Below are positions 21,577-29,095 of a DNA stretch of 64,000 bases, piece after piece. The DNA is taken from assembly GCF_013407835.1 (NCBI RefSeq), contig NZ_JACCBI010000001.1, positions 1,488,001-1,552,000 of the forward strand, in the 5' to 3' direction. This DNA comes from Agromyces atrinae (lineage in GTDB: Bacteria > Actinomycetota > Actinomycetes > Actinomycetales > Microbacteriaceae). The translations under genes and the position numbers were made by a program. The notes below the pieces were generated by a model. It was not told the origin of the DNA. It did no database searches and was given only the letters and a program-made list of their open reading frames with translations. How positions within the stretch are numbered: the first letter of the stretch is position 1; each line of letters starts with the position of its first letter.

Positions 21577-22197
21577 CTAGACCGTGACGAAGACCCCGTC
21601 GCGGAGTTCGAGTACGAGATCCGTCGCATCGCGCTTCGCGGCGGACTTCACGCGATCACGATCGCCGGATGCGGCGAGCGCGCGAGCACTTCCCGAGGCG
21701 CTCACGAGATGGGTCGAAGCATTCTTCAGCCCTCCGAAGGCGGCGCACGCGACGGCCGCCTCGGGCGAGGTGTGGTCGATACCGAGCTCGACGAGCGCAT
21801 CGATGATCGCGCCGGCCGCGAGGTGATCCTCGACGGTGAACCGTGCGCTGCCGTCAGCCCACGTTCCGCCGGCGGCGATGATCGAGACCATCGTGCGACC
21901 CTGTCGCTCCTCCTGGATCTCGAGCACACGCTTCGCGACGGCCGACCGATTGCGGAGCGACCCGGCGAGGACGACGGCGTCGATCGAAGCGAGACGCGCG
22001 GCGAGTGCAGCGTCGACCGCGACCGGTTCCGCTCCGTCTTCGGCGGCGAGCACGGCATTCGACGCGACTCCCAGCCCGTCGACCAGAACGATGATGTGCG
22101 CGTCGGTTCCGACGGCATCAATTCCGGGCGTACCCCACTCGAATCGGACCTGGTAGGTGGACTGCGAGAACGGGTCGACGGGGAGTGCTGTGTTCAC
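21577..22197 (-). CDS. 2-phosphosulfolactate phosphatase-family protein (ComB-like)
   Basis: A 206-aa protein of the ComB family. Characteristic features are the DAHIIVLVDGLGVASNAVLA strand, AGSLRNRSAVAKRVLE, the TMVSIIAAGGTW core (ComB proteins have VxVIPAGE here) and FTVEDHLAAGAI. ComB hydrolyses 2-phosphosulfolactate in coenzyme M synthesis of methanogens; in actinobacteria without that pathway the substrate is unknown. The GTG at 22197 is chosen because a TACCCT -10 box lies 6 bases upstream. It converges with the HNH gene. Confidence 0.75.
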   Translation of the reverse strand: MNTALPVDPFSQSTYQVRFEWGTPGIDAVGTDAHIIVLVDGLGVASNAVLAAEDGAEPVAVDAALAARLASIDAVVLAGSLRNRSAVAKRVLEIQEERQGRTMVSIIAAGGTWADGSARFTVEDHLAAGAIIDALVELGIDHTSPEAAVACAAFGGLKNASTHLVSASGSARALAASGDRDRVKSAAKRDATDLVLELRDGVFVTV

Positions 22198-22203
22198 CGC
22201 TCC

Positions 22204-22209
22204 AGGGTA
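22204..22209 (-). promoter_or_regulatory. -10 box of predicted leaderless transcript (ComB-like)
   Basis: On the minus strand TACCCT lies 6 bases before the GTG at 22197. Confidence 0.5.
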
Positions 22210-22265
22210 TCGAGGCGGAGCGGCACATGACGCCCCACGGCGGGCTCGACCGCGATCAGGTCGAC

Positions 22266-22310
22266 CGAGATCAGTACGAGCGAGATCAGTACGAGCGAGA
22301 TCAGTACGAG
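22266..22310 (-). repeat. Three perfect 15-bp tandem repeats spanning a stop codon
   Basis: The unit CGAGATCAGTACGAG occurs three times without mismatch. The third copy contains the last codons and TGA stop of the coiled-coil gene; the other two repeat the same in-frame TGA downstream. A degenerate fourth copy near 22251-22265 also keeps a TGA. Confidence 0.9.
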
Positions 22311-23566
22311 CGACCGTAGCCCGCGTCGTACCGAGCCAGCGCGTCGGCGTCGGTCGCGAGGGTCGTCGCCCGGCGAGCCGCATCGAGGGCGCTCACGGGG
22401 TCGGACTCGGCCGACGCGAGCGTGAGCTGCCGTTCGGCTTCGGCGAGACGAGTTCGCGCCTCCGACCCGACGGCCCCGCGGTGCCCGCCGATGTAGCGGT
22501 GAGCGACATCGATCTGGCTCCGCGCGATGCGCACCGCGCCGTCGAGGGCGGCTCGGGCGTTGTCGAGACGATCCTGGGCGCTTCTCGCCTCGGCCGTCGC
22601 CGCATCCAGACGAGCTTCGGCTTCACGCAGCCGTGTCGTGACGGCGACCGGGTCTCCGTCGATCTGCACCGGAAGCGGCGCGTATCGCTCGATGGCGCTG
22701 TTCAGTCGCGCGGCCATGTCGGCATCGTCGTGGCGATCGCGGATGACACGAGCGGCGTCGAGACTCCGCTGCAGACCCGCGACGGCGCGAGTGCGATCCG
22801 ACGCGGCACGGTCCAGGTCGATCTCGGCCCGCTCGGCCCGCTCGAGCTCGGCGCGGGCACGGTCGAGTGCCGTGTTGGCATCGGCGACGAGCCCCGCCGT
22901 GGGTTCGGCCAGACTGCGGTCGAGACGCTCGCTCGCGTCATCCGCCGCCCTCCGCGCCGTCGCGAGCGCCGATGCCGACACCTCGAGAGCGGTGCGGTAG
23001 TCGACCACGGCGTCGTCGCCGAAGCGCGCGGCGAGCTCGTCGAGAGCCCGTGACGCGGGCGCGAACCGCACCTCGAGCGCAGCGACCGCCGCCGCGGTGG
23101 CGGGAAGGGCACGCGGAGCCTGACGCTCGGCCGCCCGACGCGACGCGAAGTCGGACGCGTGGGTGTCGAGAGAGCTGAGCACCGAACTGCAGAGACCCTC
23201 GATGCGCTTCGTCCATGCACGACGCTCGGCGGCGGTATCGGGCACGGCATCGTCGAGTCGTTGCTGGAGGAGGAACGCTTCGCGCATCCATCCGCGAGCC
23301 GTCTGCACCGTCCGGGCGTAGTCGGCGACCGCGTTCTCACCGAACTCGGCGCTCGCGAACGCGATCTCGTCATCGGCGGAGGCGAGCGCATCGTCGGCGC
23401 GAACGAGGAGTCCGCGCGCACGCGTCTCGAGCTCGGTGTTCGACGAGGCATCGATCCGTTCGCGGCGCGCTCCGAGCCTCCGGAAGCCGACGACGGCGAG
23501 AACGAGGCCGACGGCTGCTGCTCCGAAGACGAAGAGCGAGGGCAACCACCACAGTCCATCCGGCAT
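22301..23566 (-). CDS. Membrane-anchored coiled-coil protein
   Basis: A 421-aa protein with one N-terminal membrane helix (about 4-25, WWLPSLFVFGAAAVGLVLAV) and a long, almost wholly helical Ala/Arg/Glu/Asp-rich cytoplasmic region with heptad-like spacing. It resembles the C-terminal half of actinobacterial TPM-domain (TLP18.3-type) proteins, but the TPM domain itself is absent, so it could be a stand-alone relative. The ATG at 23566 is set by TAGACT, 7 bases upstream. Function unknown; a scaffold or envelope role is a guess. Confidence 0.7.
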   Translation of the reverse strand: MPDGLWWLPSLFVFGAAAVGLVLAVVGFRRLGARRERIDASSNTELETRARGLLVRADDALASADDEIAFASAEFGENAVADYARTVQTARGWMREAFLLQQRLDDAVPDTAAERRAWTKRIEGLCSSVLSSLDTHASDFASRRAAERQAPRALPATAAAVAALEVRFAPASRALDELAARFGDDAVVDYRTALEVSASALATARRAADDASERLDRSLAEPTAGLVADANTALDRARAELERAERAEIDLDRAASDRTRAVAGLQRSLDAARVIRDRHDDADMAARLNSAIERYAPLPVQIDGDPVAVTTRLREAEARLDAATAEARSAQDRLDNARAALDGAVRIARSQIDVAHRYIGGHRGAVGSEARTRLAEAERQLTLASAESDPVSALDAARRATTLATDADALARYDAGYGRSY

Positions 23567-23573
23567 GAGGGGG

Positions 23574-23579
23574 AGTCTA
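23574..23579 (-). promoter_or_regulatory. -10 box of predicted leaderless transcript (coiled-coil gene)
   Basis: On the minus strand TAGACT lies 7 bases before the ATG at 23566. The intervening bases are C-rich and cannot act as a ribosome site. Confidence 0.55.
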
Positions 23580-23596
23580 ATGTCGGCATCCGAGAG

Positions 23597-23602
23597 TAAC
23601 CT
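23597..23602 (+). promoter_or_regulatory. -10 box of predicted leaderless transcript (SRPBCC-like)
   Basis: TAACCT lies 6 bases before the ATG at 23609 and is divergent from the box at 23574-23579, only 17 bases away. Confidence 0.5.
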
Positions 23603-23608
23603 CAGCGC

Positions 23609-24082
23609 ATGCGCGTGCTCCTGAAGACGACCCTCGACTGCTCGGCCGACGTCGCGTGGCGCGCGATCCGGAGCCCCGCGATCCTCCAGGAGGTCGTGAC
23701 TCCCTGGCTGCAGTTCACGTCGCTCGAGCCGGGCGGCTTCCCCGCCGAATGGCCGGGCGGTCGCCACCGAATGCGCACCACTCTCCTCGGCGTCATCCCC
23801 GCGGGCGACGAAGCGGTCGACCTCTCGTATTCGACGCGCGGCGACGTGCGCATCCAGCGCGACTCGGGTGGCGCGGAGTCGGGGCCGCTCGCCGCGTTCC
23901 ACGACTGGGACCACCGCATCGCGATCTCCCCGCTTCCCGACGGGCGCACCCTGTACCGCGACCAGCTCCTCGCCGAAGGGCCGATCATCGCGTGGCCCGC
24001 CGCGTGGGCGTTCTGGCAGTGGCGCGCACTGAGATTGCGGGCACTCGCTCCCGGTTGGGCGACGCATCCGGCGTTACGCTGA
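23609..24082 (+). CDS. SRPBCC/START-like hypothetical protein
   Basis: A 157-aa soluble protein. The start (VLLKTTLDCSADVAWRAIRSPAILQEV) resembles SRPBCC ligand-binding folds, where a beta strand is followed by xAPAExVWxxL; DHRIAISPLPDGRTLYRDQL resembles the later strands. The hydrophobic pocket is typical of lipid or polyketide binding, but no ligand can be assigned. It may be co-expressed with the DUF1684 gene 5 bases downstream, although that gene has its own -10 box inside this coding region. Confidence 0.6.
   Translation: MRVLLKTTLDCSADVAWRAIRSPAILQEVVTPWLQFTSLEPGGFPAEWPGGRHRMRTTLLGVIPAGDEAVDLSYSTRGDVRIQRDSGGAESGPLAAFHDWDHRIAISPLPDGRTLYRDQLLAEGPIIAWPAAWAFWQWRALRLRALAPGWATHPALR
24075..24080 (+). 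promoter_or_regulatory. -10 box of predicted leaderless transcript (DUF1684)
   Basis: TACGCT lies 6 bases before the ATG at 24087, overlapping the end of the upstream gene. Confidence 0.45.
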
Positions 24083-24086
24083 CGCC

Positions 24087-24713
24087 ATGAGCACGACGAT
24101 CGGTGCACTCCATCTCGCCGACTGGCGACGGCGAGTCACGGGCCTCTACTCCGGGGTGCGGCAGATGAGCGCGTCCCATCCGGCTGCGGCCCACGAGCTG
24201 TGGCGCTCGGGTCGCGATGAACTCTTCGCGGGTCATCCGCTCTCGCCCCTCCTGCCCGACGACCGCGCCTCCTTCACCGGCCTGCCCGTCACCTCCTACG
24301 ACCCCGACTGGCGTTTCGAACTCGAAGTGCGTCGCGCGGCCGAGCCGGTGCGGGTCGACGTCTCGTCAGCGGCGGACGGATCGGTGAGCTTCGCCCTCGT
24401 CGGCACGGTGCGCCTGCCGTACATCGGCTCTCTCGAGCTCTGGCGTATCGCGGCCTACGGCGGCGGCCTCTTCCTCTCGGTACGCGACGGCCTCGCGGGG
24501 GCTCCCGGCGGCACCTTCCCGCGCGGGCGGCTGCTGCTCGACACGGTCAACGGAGCAGACCTGGGCCCGGGCGCAGCCGACGACGCGCTCATCATCGACT
24601 TCAACTTCGCCTACAACCCCGCCGAGGCGTACGACCCGTCGTGGTCATCGCCGCTGCCGCCGGGAAACGTGGTCACCGCCGATATCCCCGTCGGCGAACG
24701 GATGCCGCGCTGA
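24087..24713 (+). CDS. DUF1684 domain protein
   Basis: A 208-aa protein with the DUF1684 hallmarks: HPLSPL, SYDPDW, the LLLDTVNGAD segment, the IIDFNFAYNPAEAYDPSW core and a final Asn plus Gly-Glu pair (PPGNVVTADIPVGE). In many members a Cys precedes the Pro-Leu of the C-terminal motif; here it is a serine (WSSPLPPGN). The fold is predicted to be all-beta; biochemical role unknown. Confidence 0.85.
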   Translation: MSTTIGALHLADWRRRVTGLYSGVRQMSASHPAAAHELWRSGRDELFAGHPLSPLLPDDRASFTGLPVTSYDPDWRFELEVRRAAEPVRVDVSSAADGSVSFALVGTVRLPYIGSLELWRIAAYGGGLFLSVRDGLAGAPGGTFPRGRLLLDTVNGADLGPGAADDALIIDFNFAYNPAEAYDPSWSSPLPPGNVVTADIPVGERMPR

Positions 24714-24788
24714 GGCGTTTCTCGCCCGCCACGGCGGGGTCAGAATGCCCGCGGGGCGATCTCACAGTGTCATCCGCTAGGGTTGTCT

Positions 24789-24809
24789 CAAGTGCGCCAG
24801 TCGCACTTG
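24789..24809 (+). other. Hairpin at the predicted 5' end of the DEAD-box helicase mRNA
   Basis: CAAGTGCG and CGCACTTG form a perfect 8-bp stem with a 5-base loop. A -10-like TAGGGT (24778-24783) places the transcription start near 24790, so the hairpin would cap a leader of about 170 bases. Nothing else is evident in 24714-24958. Confidence 0.45.
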
Positions 24810-24958
24810 CGTCGTAGAACGCCCGGGCTCAGCCCCTCTTTCATACGGCGAACGGATGCGCGAGTCTTTTGCGCCTTCGCCCATTCCCTCCGCGCGAGCA
24901 TCCGCGAACTCCTGAAGTCCGCGCCGCGTATGGAGCACCCTGCCTGAAAGGCACCCCC

Positions 24959-26530
24959 TTGACGAACACCACTTTCAGCACGCTCGGCGTGCCCGCACCT
25001 CTCGTCGCCGTTCTCGCGGCCGACGGCAAGACCGAAGCCTTCCCCATCCAGGTCGACACCCTGCCCGACACCCTGTCCGGGCGCGACGTGCTCGGCCGCG
25101 GAAAGACGGGCTCGGGCAAGACCCTCGCCTTCTCGATCCCGATGATCGCTCGTCTCGGTCGCGAACTCGCCGGCACCCGCCGTGCGAACCGCCCCACCGG
25201 CCTCGTGCTCGCCCCGACCCGCGAGCTCGCGACGCAGATCACCACGGCGATGCAGCCCCTCGCCGAGGCGTACGGCATGCGCGTCACCACGATCTACGGC
25301 GGCATCAACCAGAAGCGACAGGTCGAAGCGCTGAACGCCGGCGTCGACATCGTCGTCGCCTGCCCCGGTCGCCTCGAAGACCTCATGAAGCAGGGCTTCG
25401 TGAAGCTCGACGCCGTCGAGATCACCGTGCTCGACGAGGCCGACCACATGGCCGACCTCGGGTTCCTCCCCGTCGTCACGCGCATCATGGACAAGACCCC
25501 CTCGCAGGGACAGCGACTGCTGTTCTCGGCGACCCTCGACAACGGGGTCGACAAGCTCGTCAAGCGCTACCTGCAGAACGAGGTGCTCCACTCGGTCGAC
25601 GAGGCCCACTCCCCCGTCGCCGCCATGACGCACCACGTCTTCGAGGTCGCCGACGTCGACCAGAAGAACGAGCTCGTCCGCACGCTCGCCTCGGGAACCG
25701 GCCGCCGCATCCTCTTCATGCGCACGAAGCACCACGCCAAGAAGCTCGCGAAGAAGCTGACCGAGCAGGGCATCCCCGCCGTCGACCTCCACGGCAACCT
25801 GTCGCAGCCGCAGCGCGACCGCAACCTCGCCGCATTCGGCGACGGCTCCGTGCGCGTGCTCGTCGCGACGGATGTCGCGGCGCGCGGTGTTCACGTCGAT
25901 GACGTCGAACTCGTCATCCACGTCGACCCGCCCATGGAGCACAAGGCGTACCTGCACCGCTCGGGCCGTACGGCTCGCGCCGGCAGCGCGGGAGACGTCG
26001 TCACGATCTCGCTCCCCGCGCAGCGTTCCGACCTGAAGACCCTCCTGCGGAAGGCCGCGATCACCGTGACCCCGCAGCAGGTGACCCCGACGTCGCCCGC
26101 CGTGACCGCACTCGTCGGCGACGTCGCCGCCTTCGTGAAGCCGTCGCCGCGTGCCGCCACGCAGCAACAGGGCGGCGGCCGTTCGCAGGGCGCCAATGCC
26201 CAGCGCAAGCGCGCCGCTCGTTCGGGTGAGGCCGCCGGAGGCGAGGCTCGCGCCCCGCGTCGTGACCGTTCGGGTCGCCCCGCGCGTTCGGGCGCTGCTC
26301 CTCAGGGCGAGGCGCGCGCGCCTCGCGGCGAGGGTCAGGGCCAGCGCGGACAGCGTCGCAGCTCCGAGCACGCTCAGCCCCGCACCGCGGCTCACGGCAG
26401 CGCCGGCGGCTCCGGCGGTTCGGGCTCGGGCCAGAAACGTCAGGGCAACCGCGCGCCGCAGCCGCTCCGTGTCGGCGGCCTCGTGTCGCCCTCGAAGTCG
26501 GGCCGTTCGCCGCGTCGCGCCCAGGGCTGA
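24959..26530 (+). CDS. DEAD-box RNA helicase
   Basis: A 523-aa ATP-dependent RNA helicase with Q-motif-like FPIQ, Walker A GKTGSGKT, PTREL, GG, motif II LDEADHM, SAT and HRSGRTARAG. A long basic, Gly/Arg/Pro/Ala-rich tail (about 400-523), typical of RNA-annealing extensions, follows. The start is taken as the TTG at 24959, with GAAAGG 7 bases upstream, giving a conserved-looking TNTTFSTLGVPAPLV; longer in-frame starts run through apparent leader RNA. The long structured leader is reminiscent of cold-induced helicases (CsdA/DeaD), but cold control is only an inference. Confidence 0.92.
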   Translation: MTNTTFSTLGVPAPLVAVLAADGKTEAFPIQVDTLPDTLSGRDVLGRGKTGSGKTLAFSIPMIARLGRELAGTRRANRPTGLVLAPTRELATQITTAMQPLAEAYGMRVTTIYGGINQKRQVEALNAGVDIVVACPGRLEDLMKQGFVKLDAVEITVLDEADHMADLGFLPVVTRIMDKTPSQGQRLLFSATLDNGVDKLVKRYLQNEVLHSVDEAHSPVAAMTHHVFEVADVDQKNELVRTLASGTGRRILFMRTKHHAKKLAKKLTEQGIPAVDLHGNLSQPQRDRNLAAFGDGSVRVLVATDVAARGVHVDDVELVIHVDPPMEHKAYLHRSGRTARAGSAGDVVTISLPAQRSDLKTLLRKAAITVTPQQVTPTSPAVTALVGDVAAFVKPSPRAATQQQGGGRSQGANAQRKRAARSGEAAGGEARAPRRDRSGRPARSGAAPQGEARAPRGEGQGQRGQRRSSEHAQPRTAAHGSAGGSGGSGSGQKRQGNRAPQPLRVGGLVSPSKSGRSPRRAQG

Positions 26531-26547
26531 CGCTCAGCGCTTCGTCG

Positions 26548-26586
26548 AAACCCCCGGTGTGTGATCGAGTCACACGCCGGGGGTTT
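26548..26586 (+). terminator. Strong, probably bidirectional terminator
   Basis: AAACCCCCGG pairs with CCGGGGGTTT, and inside it GTGTGA pairs with TCACAC. The TTT end serves the helicase gene; the mirror-image end could serve the small membrane-protein gene on the other strand. Confidence 0.85.
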
Positions 26587-26601
26587 CCTCGTGCGCTGAC
26601 G

Positions 26602-26619
26602 CTCGCGCGCTAGCGCGAG
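26602..26619 (-). terminator. Hairpin over the stop codon of the small membrane-protein gene
   Basis: CTCGCGC and GCGCGAG form a 7-bp stem with loop GCTA that contains the stop codon of the gene ending at 26610. Confidence 0.4.
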
Positions 26620-26786
26620 CCGCGGCGACGGTTCAGGAACTCGCGCACGAGGAACACGCCGAGCGCGATGACGCCGAGACCCTGGAGGGTCGCGGCGATG
26701 AGCGCGAAGTCGCGGTTGATGAGGACGAGCACGACCCCGACCATGATGAGTGCGCTCCCGAGGAGCGGCAGGGCAGGAACTCGCAT
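26610..26786 (-). CDS. Small two-helix membrane protein, 58 aa
   Basis: The frame starts MRVPALPLLGSALIMVGVV, continues through a second hydrophobic helix (about 29-47) and ends in a basic NRRRGSR tail, giving a hairpin-like membrane protein of unknown function. The stop TAG is at 26610. Support for a real gene: codon use matches the neighbours, a perfect helix-loop-helix pattern, and a -10 box TACCGT 6 bases before the ATG, as in other genes here. Confidence 0.7.
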   Translation of the reverse strand: MRVPALPLLGSALIMVGVVLVLINRDFALIAATLQGLGVIALGVFLVREFLNRRRGSR

Positions 26787-26792
26787 ACGTCA

Positions 26793-26798
26793 ACGGTA
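26793..26798 (-). promoter_or_regulatory. -10 box of predicted leaderless transcript (58-aa gene)
   Basis: On the minus strand TACCGT lies 6 bases before the ATG at 26786. Confidence 0.45.
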
Positions 26799-26856
26799 TC
26801 GAACGCCGCGCTCCGCCCCCGACATCCGCCGATTTCGCGCCGCCCGACGGGCGTCG

Positions 26857-26862
26857 TAGGCT
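26857..26862 (+). promoter_or_regulatory. -10 box of predicted leaderless transcript (GNAT)
   Basis: TAGGCT lies 7 bases before the ATG at 26870. Confidence 0.45.
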
Positions 26863-26869
26863 CAGAGTC

Positions 26870-27373
26870 ATGAGCACCGATGTTGTTGCCGAAGTCGTTA
26901 TCCGCCCCGTCCGTGACGTCGATGCCGAGGCACTCGGTCGCGTTCACGCCACCTGCTGGCACGAGACCTACGACCACCTGATCAGCGAGGCGACCCTCGC
27001 GAACCTCTCCCCGCGCCGCATGGCGGAGCTGTGGACGCACTGGATGAACCAGGGCCCCGAGTACCGCCAGTTCGCCGCCCTCGTCGACGGCGAGATCGTC
27101 GGCTTCGTCGGTTCCGGCCCCGCGCGCGACGAAGACGCCCCGCGCGAGCGCGAGCTCTACTTCATCTACCTGCTCGACGCGTTCCACGGCACGGGCATCG
27201 GCCAGAAGCTCTTCGACGCCGCCGTCGACGGCGAGCCCGTCTACCTGTGGGTCGCGTCCGACAACCCCCGCGCGCACCGCTTCTACGAGCGCAACGGCTT
27301 CACCGCAGACGGCAACGAGCAGGTTCAGCCGTTCCTCGGCGAGGAGATCCACGAGGTACGGCTGACGCGCTGA
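26870..27373 (+). CDS. GNAT-family N-acetyltransferase
   Basis: A 167-aa acetyl-CoA-dependent acetyltransferase. IRPVRDVDAEALGRVH opens the fold, the acetyl-CoA loop is AFHGTGIGQKLFD (the R/Q-x-x-G-x-G/A motif, here HGTGIG), and the C-terminal NPRAHRFYERNGF is the classical GNAT motif B. The substrate is not predictable. It converges with the Nudix-like gene 13 bases downstream. Confidence 0.9.
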   Translation: MSTDVVAEVVIRPVRDVDAEALGRVHATCWHETYDHLISEATLANLSPRRMAELWTHWMNQGPEYRQFAALVDGEIVGFVGSGPARDEDAPRERELYFIYLLDAFHGTGIGQKLFDAAVDGEPVYLWVASDNPRAHRFYERNGFTADGNEQVQPFLGEEIHEVRLTR

Positions 27374-27386
27374 GTCAGCTGCAGGG

Positions 27387-27968
27387 TTACGGCAGGCGCC
27401 CGACCGACGCGAGCGCCTGCTTCACGAGCGTGCCGCGGCCGCCCTCCATCTCGGCGATGAGGGCCGGCTGGCACGCCTCCTCGGGGGTCATCCACGTGAC
27501 CTCGAGCGCATCCTGCCGCGGCTCGCACGTTCCCGTGACGGGCACGATGTAGGCGAGCGACACGGCGTGCTGGCGGTCGTCGGTGAACGGCGAGATACCC
27601 GGCATCGGGAAGTACTCGGCGACGCTGAACGGCACGGGGCTCGGCGGCAGTTGCGGGAACGCCATCGGCCCGAGGTCCTTCTCGAGGTGACGGAAGAGGG
27701 CATCGCGGAGCGTCTCGCCGAAGAGCACGCGGCCCGACACGAGGGTGCGGTTGATCTCGCCCGTGGGCTTTGCGCGCAGCAGCGCGCCGACCTCGGTGAC
27801 CACTCCGAGGCCGTCGAGACGAACCGGCACGGCCTCGACGTAGAGGAGCGGCAACCGCCCGCGCACCTCGGCCAGCTCGATGTCGGACAGCCACCCGGGG
27901 TTCGACGCGGGCCTGGCCGCATCCTCGGGCGTCCAGTCGGGATCGGGGTCGGGGGTGCGAACGCTCAT
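27387..27968 (-). CDS. Nudix-like protein (DUF4916 family)
   Basis: A 193-aa protein. A Nudix-type stretch SGRVLFGETLRDALFRHLEKDLGP (in pieces: GRVLFGETL, RHLEKDLG) aligns with the Nudix box GX5EX7REUXEEXGU, but the metal-binding REXXEE becomes RHLEKD, losing two of the three acidic positions. Hydrolase activity is therefore doubtful. PFSVAEYFPMPG and HAVSLAYIVPVTG match the actinobacterial DUF4916 group. The ATG at 27968 has CAGAAT 6 bases upstream and no ribosome site. Confidence 0.75.
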   Translation of the reverse strand: MSVRTPDPDPDWTPEDAARPASNPGWLSDIELAEVRGRLPLLYVEAVPVRLDGLGVVTEVGALLRAKPTGEINRTLVSGRVLFGETLRDALFRHLEKDLGPMAFPQLPPSPVPFSVAEYFPMPGISPFTDDRQHAVSLAYIVPVTGTCEPRQDALEVTWMTPEEACQPALIAEMEGGRGTLVKQALASVGRLP

Positions 27969-28023
27969 GCAGCCATTCTGTCTCACGAGGGACGCTCAGC
28001 ACGTGCACTGCGAAGATGGTGTC

Positions 28024-28668
28024 ATGAACCCCGACGTCACGATCGATTCCGAGGCCGTCCTCTGGTCGGCGGGCTCCGCTGACCGCGAGGGCCGTCCCCT
28101 CCTCCTCTTGCTGCACGGCTACAACTCGCACGAGGGCGATCTCTTCGGGCTCGCGCCGTACCTTCCGCTGCAGCCGGCGATCGCGTCTCTCCGCGCCCCG
28201 CTCCGCGCCGACTTCGGCCACGCCTGGTTCCCGCTGACGGCGGAGGGTCTCGAGAAGGCCGTCGAGGGGGCGGATGACGCGGCGCACGCGATCCTCGCCT
28301 GGCTCGACGCGCTCGACCCGCAACCGGCATCCCTCGGGCTGCTCGGATTCTCGCAGGGCGGTGCCATCGCGATCGAGCTGTTGCGCGCGGCTCCCCACCG
28401 CTTCGCATTCGCCGTCACCCTCGCGGGCTTCGCGCTCCCCGGTGCGCGCGACGGCGACGAGGCGCTCGCTGCGACCCGACCGCCCGTGCTCTGGGCGCGC
28501 GGAACCGACGACACCGTCATCCCGCCCGAGGCGATCGCCCGCACGAACCGGTGGCTGCCCGCTCACGTCGACCTCACCGAGCGCATCTACGAGGGCGTGG
28601 GCCACTCGGTGTCGCAGGGCGAACTCGACGACGTCGTCGAGTTCCTCCGCGCACGGTACGCGGCGTGA
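28024..28668 (+). CDS. Alpha/beta-hydrolase of the carboxylesterase/phospholipase family
   Basis: A 214-aa serine hydrolase. LLLHGYNSHEGD holds the oxyanion region, GFSQGG (about 109-114) the nucleophile Ser, ARGTDDTVIPP the Asp and GVGHSVSQ the His. It resembles the small YpfH/acyl-protein-thioesterase-like group. No signal peptide, so it acts in the cytoplasm. Its stop is 5 bases from that of the convergent DUF5997 gene. Confidence 0.88.
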   Translation: MNPDVTIDSEAVLWSAGSADREGRPLLLLLHGYNSHEGDLFGLAPYLPLQPAIASLRAPLRADFGHAWFPLTAEGLEKAVEGADDAAHAILAWLDALDPQPASLGLLGFSQGGAIAIELLRAAPHRFAFAVTLAGFALPGARDGDEALAATRPPVLWARGTDDTVIPPEAIARTNRWLPAHVDLTERIYEGVGHSVSQGELDDVVEFLRARYAA

Positions 28669-28672
28669 CGGG

Positions 28673-29053
28673 CTAAGAGCGCGCAGCGCGTTCCGCGTTG
28701 CGGGCCTTGACGCGCACGTTCTCCTCGCGGACGGCGGCCTGGGTGGCACGCTCGGTGACGAGCCACGCCGGGGGTGCGGCGAGGAGGTCCTTGATCTCGG
28801 CGGTCGTGAGTGGTTCGGTGACTCCGCCGCGCGCGAGGCCCGAGTTCGAGACGCCGAGCTTGGCTGCGACGACGGGGCGCGGGTGGGGACCCGAGCGGCG
28901 GAGCTCGGCGAGCCACTCGGGCGGGTTCGCCTGCAGCTCCTCGAAATCGTCACGGGTGATGTCGCCCTCGCGGAAGGATTCCGGGGCTGCTTCGAGCAGA
29001 ATGCCGAGCTTCTTGGCGGCGGTCTCGGGCTTCATGGTCTGCTGTCTACTCAC
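28673..29053 (-). CDS. DUF5997 family protein
   Basis: A 126-aa soluble, charged helical protein. MKPETAAKKLGILLEAAP and the repeated pattern FREGDITRDDFEEL / PPEWLAELRRSGPHPRPVVAAKLG are typical of this actinobacterial family, which is recurrently encoded divergently from a LysR-like substrate-binding-domain gene, as here. GTG 29053 is chosen because TAGCCT lies 6 bases upstream; ATG 29035 is the alternative. Role unknown; the constant pairing suggests a shared pathway. Confidence 0.8.
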   Translation of the reverse strand: MSRQQTMKPETAAKKLGILLEAAPESFREGDITRDDFEELQANPPEWLAELRRSGPHPRPVVAAKLGVSNSGLARGGVTEPLTTAEIKDLLAAPPAWLVTERATQAAVREENVRVKARNAERAARS

Positions 29054-29059
29054 TCGATA

Positions 29060-29065
29060 AGGCTA
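29060..29065 (-). promoter_or_regulatory. -10 box of predicted leaderless transcript (DUF5997)
   Basis: On the minus strand TAGCCT lies 6 bases before the GTG at 29053. Confidence 0.5.
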
Positions 29066-29082
29066 GTCCCTCCGCCTCGTAA

Positions 29083-29088
29083 TACCCT
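29083..29088 (+). promoter_or_regulatory. -10 box of predicted leaderless transcript (LysR-like)
   Basis: TACCCT lies 7 bases before the GTG at 29096. With the opposing box at 29060-29065 it packs two divergent promoters into 42 bases. Confidence 0.5.
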
Positions 29089-29095
29089 TGGCATC

